In this document: piece after piece, positions 7,023-13,703 of the stretch
Layout of the letters: each line of letters opens with the position of its first letter
Position numbering within the stretch: the first letter of the stretch is position 1
NCBI GenBank assembly: GCA_964509845.1
Contig: CAZDZG010000006.1
Span: 1 to 38,853 of the forward strand
Length of the DNA: 38,853 bases
DNA from: WYZ-LMO6 sp964509845
GTDB lineage: Archaea; Hadarchaeota; Hadarchaeia; Hadarchaeales; WYZ-LMO6
Direction of reading: 5' to 3'
Position numbers and translations under genes: made by a program
The notes under the pieces: generated by a model
What the model saw: only the letters and a program-made list of their open reading frames with translations
Told to the model about the DNA's origin: nothing
The model's database searches: none

Positions 7023-8378
7023 ATGCCCAAGCCCAGATGGGCCAAGGGTCCGAAGGTAAGGGTTCCGATACCAGGCCCCAAGGCCAGAGCCATCATAGAG
7101 CGGGACGAGAAGGTGATGTCCCCCTCCTACACCCGCTCCGAGCCCGTGGTGGCCAGCGAGGGATGGGGCTGCTACATCAGGGACGTGGACGGGAACGTCT
7201 TACTCGACATGTCCTCCGGGATGTTCGTCCTGAACTACGGGTACTCCCCCCCCAGGCTGATCCGGGCGGTCGAGAAGCAGCTCAGGAAGCTCACCCACTT
7301 CGCCGGAACCGACTTCTATTACGAGAACCAGGTGGAGCTGGCCGAGCGCCTGGTCAGGATCACCCCCGGGAGCTTCGACAAGAGGGTCTACCTGGCCAAC
7401 TCGGGGGCCGAAGCGGTGGAGGCGGCCCTCAAGTGCGTCAGGTGGCACACCCGGAGGCCCAGGATCATTTCCTTCCTGGGGGGCTTTCACGGCAGGACGT
7501 ACGGGGCCATGAGCCTTTCCTCCTCCAACGTCCTTCACCACCGTTACTTCTTCCCCCTGGTCCCGGGCGTGAGCTTCATGCCCTATCCCTACTGCTACCG
7601 CTGCCTCTTCAAGCAGACCTACCCGGGCTGCGATTTCCTCTGCGTGGAGTTCATCAGGGAGTACCTGAGGAGGGTTATACCCCCTGAGGAGGTGGCGGCG
7701 GTCATCATAGAGCCCATCCAGGGGAACTCAGGCTACATCATCCCCCCGCCCGAGTACCTGCCCATGCTCAGGGAGCTGTGCGACGAACACGGCTGGATCC
7801 TGATTGCCGACGAGATCCAAACCGGGCTGGGCAGGAGCGGGAAGATGTTCGCCGTGGAGCACTGGGGGGTGGTGCCCGAGGTCATCTGCCTGGCCAAGGC
7901 CCTCTCGGGTGGGATAGCCCCCATAGGGGCCACCATAGCCAAGGCCGAGGTGATGAACTGGGAGCCCGGGGCCCACGCCTCCACCTTCGGGGGTAACCTG
8001 GTGGCCTGCACGGCCGCCATAGAGGGGCTCAAGCTCCTGGAGGAGAAGAAGCTGGTGGATAGGGCGAGGAAGCTGGGGGACTACTCCCTCCGATACCTGC
8101 AGGAGATGGTGGAGGACGAGATCCCCATCGTGGGGGAGGTCAGGGGGAAGGGACTGATGCTGGCGGTGGAGTTCGTGGAAAAGACGGACAGGAGGAAGAA
8201 CGGGACGAAGGAGAGGGACATGGTGATCCAGACCGCCCTGAGGAAGGGGGTCATCTTCTTCAGGGGGGGAAGATCGGCCCTCAGGATCGCTCCCCCCCTC
8301 ATCATCTCCCGGGAGGAGCTGGACAAGGGACTGAGCATCCTCAGGGAGGCCGTGGAGGAGGTGGCGAGGAAGTGCTGA
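7023..8378 (+). CDS. Class III PLP aminotransferase (broad-range racemase / omega-aminotransferase type)
   Basis: The 451-residue protein is a fold-type I, class III PLP enzyme. SGAEAVEAALK at 127-137 binds the cofactor phosphate, D263 in ADEIQTG contacts the pyridine nitrogen, and K292 in CLAKALSGG is the Schiff-base lysine. A cysteine-bearing insert (C191, C194, C203, C207 in YCYRCLFKQTYPGCDFLC) recalls the Thermococcales branch that includes broad-substrate amino acid racemases and ornithine aminotransferases, as opposed to short ArgD proteins. The stop overlaps the lysA start by one base (TGATG), so the two are co-expressed. Possible roles are an aminotransferase in lysine or ornithine metabolism, or an amino acid racemase; the sequence alone does not decide. 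Confidence 0.9.
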   Translation: MPKPRWAKGPKVRVPIPGPKARAIIERDEKVMSPSYTRSEPVVASEGWGCYIRDVDGNVLLDMSSGMFVLNYGYSPPRLIRAVEKQLRKLTHFAGTDFYYENQVELAERLVRITPGSFDKRVYLANSGAEAVEAALKCVRWHTRRPRIISFLGGFHGRTYGAMSLSSSNVLHHRYFFPLVPGVSFMPYPYCYRCLFKQTYPGCDFLCVEFIREYLRRVIPPEEVAAVIIEPIQGNSGYIIPPPEYLPMLRELCDEHGWILIADEIQTGLGRSGKMFAVEHWGVVPEVICLAKALSGGIAPIGATIAKAEVMNWEPGAHASTFGGNLVACTAAIEGLKLLEEKKLVDRARKLGDYSLRYLQEMVEDEIPIVGEVRGKGLMLAVEFVEKTDRRKNGTKERDMVIQTALRKGVIFFRGGRSALRIAPPLIISREELDKGLSILREAVEEVARKC

Positions 8379-9682
8379 TGCTCAAGCCCCACTTCCGGGT
8401 GAACTCCTCCGGACACCTGGTCTGCGGGGGGGTGGACACCGTCGAGCTCTGCGAGGAGTTCGGCACCCCCCTCTACGTCATGGATGAGCGGAGGATCAGG
8501 GAGAACTACCGCAGGTTCCTCCGGGCCTTCAGGAGAAGGAGGAAGGAGGTCCGGGTGTGCTATGCCCTGAAGGCCAACTCCAATTCCGCCGTGGTGAGGG
8601 TCCTGGCCACGGAGGGGGCGGGGGCCGACGTGAGCTCCGAAAACGAGCTGAGGATAGCCCTGAGGGCCGGGATACCGGGGGAGAAGATGGTCTTCAACGG
8701 AAACCTGAAGACGGAGGGGGAGCTGAGGCTTGCCATCGAGCATGGGGTCACCATCAACGTGGACTGCCTGCAGGAGCTGGAGGTGGTGGAAAAGCTGGCA
8801 GGCAGGCTGGGGGAGGAGGCCAGGATAAGCTTCAGGATCAACCCCGACGTGAAGGCCCCCACCCATCCCTACATCGCCACGGGACTCAGGGAAAGCAAGT
8901 TCGGCTTCGACGTGAGGAGCGGGGAGGCCCTGGAGGCCTACCGGAGGGCCAAGGAGATGCGGAACGTGAAGGTCGTGGGGATCCACGCCCACATAGGATC
9001 CCAGATCCTGGACCCCTCGCCCTTCCTGGAGGAGGCGGAGAAGGTCATGGAGGTGGTGGCCAGACTGCAGGAGATGGGGATAGAGCTGGAGTTCGTGGAT
9101 CTGGGGGGAGGGGTGGGCATACCCTACCGGCCCGAGGAGAGGGAGGTGGACCTGGAAGGGCTGGCGGACGGAATCCTCTCGATCGTGGAGAGGGTGGAGG
9201 AGGAAAGGGGGATGGACCGGCACCTCCTCATCTTCGAGCCGGGAAGGTACCTCGTGGGGGACGCCGGAATCCTGCTGGCCAGGGTGGAGTACGTGAAGGA
9301 AAGGCAGGGGATGCCGCGGTGGATCTCCGTGGACGCTGGCATGAACGCCCTGATAAGGCCCGCCCTGTACGGGGCCTACCATCACATCGAGCTTGCCAAC
9401 AAGATGAACCTGGAGAACGACACCCTCACCAACGTGGCCGGGCCCCTGTGCGAGTCCGGGGACTTCCTGGGGAAGGAAAGGCTGCTGCCCAGGGCGGAGA
9501 GGGGGGACCTGGCGGTCATCTTCGATGTGGGGGCCTACGGCCTTTCCATGTCCAACCAGCACACCGCCAAGCCCAGGCCGGCCATGGTGATGGTGAGGGG
9601 GGGAAGGGCCGCGCTGATCAGAAGGAGGGAGACCTTCCGGGACCTCACCAGGCTCGATCTCCTCCCTCCCTGGCTGAGCTGA
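8378..9682 (+). CDS. lysA: Diaminopimelate decarboxylase
   Basis: This 434-residue fold-type III PLP enzyme makes lysine by decarboxylating meso-diaminopimelate. The PLP lysine is K65 in VCYALKANS. The barrel motifs HAHIGSQ, DLGGGVGIPY and FEPGRYLVG are followed by the C-terminal CESGD and GAYGLSMSNQHTAKPRPA, which carry the residues that shape a LysA active site. ATG at 8378 overlaps the preceding stop; a GTG at 8372 in the same frame is an alternative start. The last 38 bp overlap the end of the convergent PHP gene. No dap genes are in the window, so the source of diaminopimelate is not seen. Confidence 0.95.
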   Translation: MLKPHFRVNSSGHLVCGGVDTVELCEEFGTPLYVMDERRIRENYRRFLRAFRRRRKEVRVCYALKANSNSAVVRVLATEGAGADVSSENELRIALRAGIPGEKMVFNGNLKTEGELRLAIEHGVTINVDCLQELEVVEKLAGRLGEEARISFRINPDVKAPTHPYIATGLRESKFGFDVRSGEALEAYRRAKEMRNVKVVGIHAHIGSQILDPSPFLEEAEKVMEVVARLQEMGIELEFVDLGGGVGIPYRPEEREVDLEGLADGILSIVERVEEERGMDRHLLIFEPGRYLVGDAGILLARVEYVKERQGMPRWISVDAGMNALIRPALYGAYHHIELANKMNLENDTLTNVAGPLCESGDFLGKERLLPRAERGDLAVIFDVGAYGLSMSNQHTAKPRPAMVMVRGGRAALIRRRETFRDLTRLDLLPPWLS

Positions 9683-10907
9683 ACTCCGCCAGCGTTCTCT
9701 GTCCCCGGCAGAGGTGAGGGGGCAGCTGCAGCCTTCCGTACCTCCCCCCTCCCCCGGGCAGGACGATGAGCTCCTGCCTGCGGAAGGCCAGGATGAGGGC
9801 CGAGATCTCCTCCCCCGCCACCTCCTCCAGTTCCTCCCCCGGAACATCCACCAGCACCTCTATCTCGGAGCCGAACCTTTCCACCAATCTCCGCCAGGTC
9901 TCCCTGACCTCCGGGTCCCGCACCCCTCCCCCCTTGGCCAGGGCTAGGATCTCGGCCAGAGGGGCCACCCTCAGGTAGGGGGGACGGTGGGGGGGAGAGA
10001 GGGGCTGGCTCCGGTCGGCCAGCTCGTTCACCCTGTCCCAGACACCCTTTTTGATCCAGCCGCCGCAGTCCTCGCACCTCCAGCCCAGCTCCTCGGCCCT
10101 CCGGAGCTCGAACTGCCTGAAGCACCTGGAGCAGGCGGTGCGGTGGTACTTTCCGAGCCTGGGGTCAAAGCCCACGTTCAGGCTTATCCTCCTTCCCCCC
10201 CTCCTCTCCACCGCCTTCCTGACCTCCTCGAAGGTGGGCTCGGGAATGTCAAACCTGTTGAACTCCCTCCCCAGCCTCTCCGGCCAGGGACTGTGGGAGT
10301 CGCTGTTGGAGAGGAAGGTCAGGCGGGAGAGCTCGGAGATGCGATCCGCCATCTCCGTGTCGGCGCTCAGGCCCAGCTCCAGGAAGGGGATCCTGTCCGC
10401 CAGGTCCGAATAGCACTCCCTCAGGCTGTCAAACTCCTTGTAGAGGCTCGTCCAGGGGGTGAAGGCGTGGGCGGGTCCCACCAGGCATCCCGCGGAGAGG
10501 GCCATCTCCGCCAGCTCGGGAGGGGGGAGGCGGAGGCGGGGCCTGCCCTCCTTCTCCAGCCCTTCCGCCCTGCTCGACAGCTTTTCCGCCAGCTCCTCCA
10601 CGGCGGAGAAGGAGGGAAAGAGGAGGAGGTGGTGGACCTTCCTGTCATCCTCCACCTCCGCCGTGAGGAGGAACCTCACGCCGTACCTGGGATGCTCGAG
10701 CGTCCCCTCCTCCACCTCCCTGAGCTTCTCCCTGATCTCCCTCCTCCAGAGGGGATGCAGGATGTCCCCCGTTCCCACCAGCGAGAGGCCCTTCAGCAGG
10801 GCCTGCTGGGAGAGGAGGTCCACCTCCATGAGGGAGGAGGTGCCGCCGGAGTACCTGGAGTGGAGGTGAAGGTCCGCGGAAAAACCCCTTCCCCACCCAG
10901 ACATCAT
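9645..10907 (-). CDS. PHP-domain phosphoesterase with internal zinc ribbon
   Basis: The N-terminal half is a PHP metal-dependent phosphoesterase: ADLHLHSRYS at 11-20, VGTGDILHP at 44-52, AEVEDDRKVHHL near 83-94, PAHAFTP at 145-151 and NSDSH at 201-205 supply the metal ligands. At 259-281 a CxxC...CxxC pair (C259, C262, C278, C281) forms a zinc ribbon, followed by about 130 residues of unknown fold. This architecture matches an archaeal PHP family (COG1379-like) of unknown substrate; a nucleic-acid role is suggested by the ribbon. ATG at 10907 is followed by a second ATG, either of which could start. The 3' end overlaps lysA by 38 bp in convergent orientation. Confidence 0.85.
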   Translation of the reverse strand: MMSGWGRGFSADLHLHSRYSGGTSSLMEVDLLSQQALLKGLSLVGTGDILHPLWRREIREKLREVEEGTLEHPRYGVRFLLTAEVEDDRKVHHLLLFPSFSAVEELAEKLSSRAEGLEKEGRPRLRLPPPELAEMALSAGCLVGPAHAFTPWTSLYKEFDSLRECYSDLADRIPFLELGLSADTEMADRISELSRLTFLSNSDSHSPWPERLGREFNRFDIPEPTFEEVRKAVERRGGRRISLNVGFDPRLGKYHRTACSRCFRQFELRRAEELGWRCEDCGGWIKKGVWDRVNELADRSQPLSPPHRPPYLRVAPLAEILALAKGGGVRDPEVRETWRRLVERFGSEIEVLVDVPGEELEEVAGEEISALILAFRRQELIVLPGGGGRYGRLQLPPHLCRGQRTLAEFSSAREGGDRAW

Positions 10908-10972
10908 CCCACTTTCCCCTCACCCTATAAGGCTGGTGGGCCCGGGGCGATTCGAACGCCCGACCACCCGGT

Positions 10973-10986
10973 CTCCCAGCCAGGCC
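10973..10986 (-). other. tRNA intron 2, 14 nt, at canonical 37/38
   Basis: Exon CTCA pairs with intron TGGG (one G-U) as the central helix, with bulges TAG and AGA and the anticodon stem as the outer helix. Cutting after the second base of each bulge leaves the loop CTCATAA. At 14 nt it is close to the smallest size a BHB intron can have. Confidence 0.8.
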
Positions 10987-10993
10987 TATGAGC

Positions 10994-11011
10994 TTCGCCC
11001 GGTCGAGCCGT
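10994..11011 (-). other. tRNA intron 1, 18 nt, in the anticodon stem (30/31)
   Basis: The precursor folds as a full bulge-helix-bulge. Exon CGCC pairs with intron GGCG as the 4-bp central helix, CGA and AAG are the 3-nt bulges, GAG/CTC is the outer helix, and CGG/CCG closes the intron loop. Cutting after the second base of each bulge removes exactly these 18 nt and restores the stem CCCGG. The site lies within the anticodon stem, a noncanonical position. Confidence 0.85.
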
Positions 11012-11062
11012 CGGGCGCTCTAACCTGGCTGAGCTACGGGCCCAACTATCTTAGGCTTCCCG

Positions 11063-11073
11063 GCTTTAATCCT
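11063..11073 (-). promoter_or_regulatory. TATA box of the CAT tRNA
   Basis: On the minus strand the sequence reads GGATTAAAGCC, centred about 25 bp before G1 of the tRNA at 11043. That is the normal archaeal spacing for initiation at or just before the mature 5' end. Confidence 0.6.
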
Positions 11074-11083
11074 TGAAGAGGGG

Positions 11084-11091
11084 GTTAAATC
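11084..11091 (+). promoter_or_regulatory. TATA box of the DHH gene
   Basis: GTTAAATC is centred about 26 bp before the ATG at 11113, which implies a leaderless mRNA. It lies back to back with the tRNA promoter, about 15-20 bp away. Confidence 0.55.
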
Positions 11092-11112
11092 CCTAGGGGC
11101 CCAAGGGAGGAG

Positions 11113-12096
11113 ATGATCAGGATCCTCGCCCACGGGGACACCGATGGAGTGTGCGCCGCCGCCCTGGCCAAGGCCAGGTTCCCCAAGGCGGAGGTCTGGT
11201 TCACCAGGCCCGTCACCCTCCTCAAGGACCTGGAGGAAACGGAGGAAGGAAGCACCATCATCATCCTGGACATAGCCATAAACGAGACCCAGAGGGAGGA
11301 GATCTTCAGGAGGATGGGGGAGCTCAGCTCGAGCGGGGAGGTCCTCTACATAGATCACCACCCCCTTCCTCCCAGGACCCTGAAGAAGGACATACCCGCC
11401 ACCCAGCTGGTGCACGAGATAGGGGCGAGCACCTCCGAGCTGACCTTCAGGTTCTTTCAGCCTCACCTGGACCCCTACCTGGACCGCGTGGCCCTCTGGG
11501 GGGCCATAGGGGACTACTGCGAGGAAACCGCCTTCGTCCTGGAGACGCTGGGACGCTACAACAGGCACACCATCTACATGGAGGCCGGCCTGCTCAGCCA
11601 GGCGCTGGGGGAGGTGCCCGGGGATTACCATTACAAGAGGGACGTGGTGGAGTACCTCTCCAAGAACACCCCTCCCATGGAGATTCCGGAGATAGTGGAA
11701 AGGGCCGTCAAGGCCACCAAGCGGGAATGGGAGACCTGGGAGTACGTGAAGAAGCACGTGATAAGGGAGGGTAACCTGGCCATGGTGCTTGACCTCCCCT
11801 CCGGCTCCCTGAGCAAGGCGGCCTTTCACTGCATAGGGGTGACGGGGGCCGACATAGGGCTGGCCACCAGGAGGGGGGAGAAGGAGGTGGACATGAGCCT
11901 GAGGAGAAAGCCTGGAGTGAAGATCGACCTGAACGAGCTCCTAAGGGGGATCGTGGAGAGGATAGGGGGGTCGGGAGGGGGGCACGAGGGGGCGGCGGGG
12001 GCCTCCGTCCCCCTGGAGCTCTTCGAGACCTTCCTGGAGACCCTGAAGAAGGAGATCTCCCCCATCCTACCCAGGGACGTCAGCCTGAGGAGGTAG
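11113..12096 (+). CDS. DHH-superfamily phosphoesterase (RecJ/NrnA-like)
   Basis: This 327-residue protein has the DHH catalytic motifs: HGDTDGV at 7-13, ILDIA at 50-54 and the signature DHH at 80-82. The C-terminal DHHA1 domain carries the substrate-binding GGSGGGHEGAAGA at 285-297. Such Mn2+-dependent enzymes degrade single-stranded DNA, short RNA or signalling dinucleotides. It is shorter than the archaeal GINS-associated nuclease (about 470 residues), so it more likely belongs to a RecJ2/NrnA-like branch; the substrate is inferred. It starts leaderless at ATG 11113. Its stop codon directly abuts the end of a convergent pseudogene. Confidence 0.88.
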   Translation: MIRILAHGDTDGVCAAALAKARFPKAEVWFTRPVTLLKDLEETEEGSTIIILDIAINETQREEIFRRMGELSSSGEVLYIDHHPLPPRTLKKDIPATQLVHEIGASTSELTFRFFQPHLDPYLDRVALWGAIGDYCEETAFVLETLGRYNRHTIYMEAGLLSQALGEVPGDYHYKRDVVEYLSKNTPPMEIPEIVERAVKATKREWETWEYVKKHVIREGNLAMVLDLPSGSLSKAAFHCIGVTGADIGLATRRGEKEVDMSLRRKPGVKIDLNELLRGIVERIGGSGGGHEGAAGASVPLELFETFLETLKKEISPILPRDVSLRR

Positions 12097-12402
12097 TCAG
12101 AGCTCCACCTCCCTCCCCAGCCTCAGGGCCTTCCTGTACACCAGCCAGGCCACCGCCACGTCCTGAATGGCAAGACCGTGAGATCGAAGATAGCACCTTC
12201 ACCCCCGCTTCTTCCCTCTCCTCATGGTAGGCAGGCATTACCCTGAAGTCCCCCCATGCCCTGGAAAGAAAACGTAGGACTTGGGCGGTATCTGAACCTT
12301 CCCCTCCCCCTTCAGCCTGAAGGCCCCCTCCACGGCCTCTATTGCCTCCCTCATGAAAAGGAGCTCCCTAACCTCGCTCTCCCCGAGCAGAAGGACCCTC
12401 AT
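12097..12402 (-). pseudogene. Decayed ornithine cyclodeaminase / alanine dehydrogenase family gene
   Basis: The remnant starts with ATG at 12402 (MRVLLLGESEVRELLFMREA, then a PPKSYVFFPGHGG segment). A missing base in the C6 run at 12250-12255 shifts the frame, and the next piece reads DFRVMPAYHEEREEAGVKV. Near 12190-12200 about 220 codons are lost; IFDLT follows. After another one-base shift near 12176, the family C-terminus GLAIQDVAVAWLVYRKAL runs to TGA at 12097. The pieces are in the right order and match both ends of this roughly 320-residue NAD-dependent family. The gene lies 27 bp after tRNA-Asn on the same strand. With two frameshifts and a large deletion it cannot make a working enzyme. 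Confidence 0.85.
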
Positions 12403-12468
12403 CCCCCCATCCAGAGGAGCGGAAAAACTTGGCGCCGGGGAGAGGACTCGAACCTCTGACCACTCGGT

Positions 12469-12523
12469 TGCCGCGTCCGGCGCGTCCTTCCTGCTTGGGT
12501 TCTTCCCTCATCCGCACCGGACC
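12469..12523 (-). other. tRNA-Asn intron 2, 55 nt, at canonical 37/38
   Basis: Exon CTGT pairs with intron GCGG (with wobbles) between the bulges TAG and CAA. The intron ends are closed by the 6-bp helix GTCCGG/CCGGAC. Removing it leaves the loop CTGTTAA. Confidence 0.9.
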
Positions 12524-12552
12524 TAACAGCCGAGCGCTCTACCTGCTGAGCT

Positions 12553-12571
12553 TTCGGGCCGCTTGCGCGGT
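12553..12571 (-). other. tRNA-Asn intron 1, 19 nt, at position 8/9
   Basis: The fold is a textbook bulge-helix-bulge. Exon CGGG pairs with intron CCCG as the 4-bp central helix. The bulges are GTA and AAA, cut after their second base. The intron itself is the hairpin CCGC-GCAA-GCGG with a GNRA tetraloop. The exons join as GCCGGGGT + AGCTC, the normal acceptor/D-arm linker. The site, between bases 8 and 9, is noncanonical. Confidence 0.9.
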
Positions 12572-12620
12572 ACCCCGGCGCTCCCCGGCATCCCTTCTCT
12601 GTCGTACCCCCCATAAAGCC

Positions 12621-13703
12621 TTAACTGATGCCCCTCTCCGCCTCCCTGAGCTTGGCTGGAAGGTACTCCTCCACCACGTACTCCAGCCCGTACTTGGCGA
12701 AGGCCTGCTGCTCGGCCTTCCTCCCCAGCTCAAGCATCCTCCTGATCTCCCCCTGCCAGAACTCCGTGTGGTACCTGGGATCCCTCTGAAGCTGCTTCAG
12801 GCGGGCGATGTCCAGCTCCCTGAGCTTATCGGTGGGAAGGTCGTACTCCACGATGTCGGTGGCCGTCACCCCTATGAACCTGGCCCTCGGAACGGCCAGC
12901 TCGTGGTTTATGTAGGCTAGCTTGGCGCTCCCGGAGATGATCACCATGGCTATGTGGAAGCCGAAGGGGTCCCCGTCGCAGAAGAGGTAAACGGGCAGCC
13001 CCAGCTCTTCGTTCGCCCGCTTGAGGAACCTCCGGGTGGCCCTGGCCGCCTGCCCCTTCAGCCCCACGATCAGGGCATCGAACTTCTTCCAGGCCTCCTC
13101 CTGGAGCAGCCTGTGGTACATGCCCATCGTCTCGACCGCTATGACCCTCTTCGCCCTGCACCTAACGAACTCCACCTCGTCTATGGTGGGGGGGATGGTG
13201 TATCCCCCCCTCCCCGCCTTGGTGGCGTCTATGGTCACCTCGCCCTCCCTGAGCACCAGCTCGCCGAAGACCGCCGCCCCATCCTCCTCCGGCATGAGGG
13301 CCAGGTCCTCCCTTTTCACCCCCAGCATGGCCTCCAGGTCCTCCACCAGCAGATCGGACTCGTCCTGGTCCCTGAAGGGCCCCGTCTCCCATCCCTCCGC
13401 CGTATAATACATCTCCCTCAGGGTGGCGAACTTTCCCGCCTTCACCAGCTCCCTGCAGAAATCCGCCACGCAGAGGGTCTGCGCGAACTTCTTCACCTGG
13501 GCCATGCTGGAGGCCGAGCGGACCTCGTACCTGGGCCCCAGCACGTAGTAACCGTGCTCCTCGTCGTACACGATGTTGGAGGTTCCGCGGGAGGGTATCC
13601 GAAGCTTGGGGGGCCTCCCCTCCCTCAGCTCCTGCAGCACCCCCCTTCCCAGCTTCCTCAGCTCCTCCAGGATCCTCTCCTTTCTCTCCTTACCCCTCTC
13701 CAT
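12621..13703 (-). CDS. top6A: DNA topoisomerase VI subunit A
   Basis: This 360-residue Spo11/Top6A protein cuts double-stranded DNA in the A2B2 topoisomerase VI, which relaxes and decatenates DNA. The winged-helix domain carries the catalytic tyrosine in LREMYYTAEGW (Y100 by analogy with Spo11, next to Y99). The Toprim domain has E191 in VIAVETMGM and the DGDPFG acidic pair at 243-248 that bind Mg2+. The gene starts with ATG at 13703 and overlaps the end of top6B by 14 bp, so the subunits are translationally coupled. It is the last gene of the leftward cimA-aIF1A-rio1-KH-top6B-top6A operon. Confidence 0.97.
   Translation of the reverse strand: MERGKERKERILEELRKLGRGVLQELREGRPPKLRIPSRGTSNIVYDEEHGYYVLGPRYEVRSASSMAQVKKFAQTLCVADFCRELVKAGKFATLREMYYTAEGWETGPFRDQDESDLLVEDLEAMLGVKREDLALMPEEDGAAVFGELVLREGEVTIDATKAGRGGYTIPPTIDEVEFVRCRAKRVIAVETMGMYHRLLQEEAWKKFDALIVGLKGQAARATRRFLKRANEELGLPVYLFCDGDPFGFHIAMVIISGSAKLAYINHELAVPRARFIGVTATDIVEYDLPTDKLRELDIARLKQLQRDPRYHTEFWQGEIRRMLELGRKAEQQAFAKYGLEYVVEEYLPAKLREAERGIS

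Larger units (their letters stand above)
10937..11043 (-). tRNA. tRNA with CAT anticodon (elongator Met or Ile2), two introns
   Basis: The acceptor GGGCCCG (11043-11037) pairs with CGGGCCC (10944-10938). The D arm GCTC/GAGC and the T arm GGGCG-TTCGAAT-CGCCC are perfect, A73 is at 10937, and CCA is encoded at 10936-10934. Removing two introns (18 and 14 nt) gives a standard anticodon arm CCCGG-CTCATAA-CCGGG. The acceptor stem resembles archaeal tRNA-Ile, so this could be the AUA-decoding tRNA-Ile2 (lysidine/agmatidine type) or elongator tRNA-Met. The initiator is unlikely because its G-G-G anticodon-stem run is missing. A TATA-like box stands about 24 bp upstream. Confidence 0.9.
12433..12579 (-). 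tRNA. tRNA-Asn (GTT) with two introns
   Basis: The acceptor GCCGGGG (12579-12573) pairs with CCCCGGC (12440-12434). G73 is at 12433 and CCA is encoded at 12432-12430. The D arm GCTC/GAGC, the anticodon arm CTCGG-CTGTTAA-CCGAG (anticodon GTT at 12527-12525) and the T arm AGAGG-TTCGAGT-CCTCT are perfect once a 19-nt intron at position 8/9 and a 55-nt intron at 37/38 are removed. The first intron would hide the gene from simple cloverleaf searches. A weak TATA (GGCTTTATGG on the minus strand) lies at 12611-12620, about 36 bp upstream. Confidence 0.93.
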
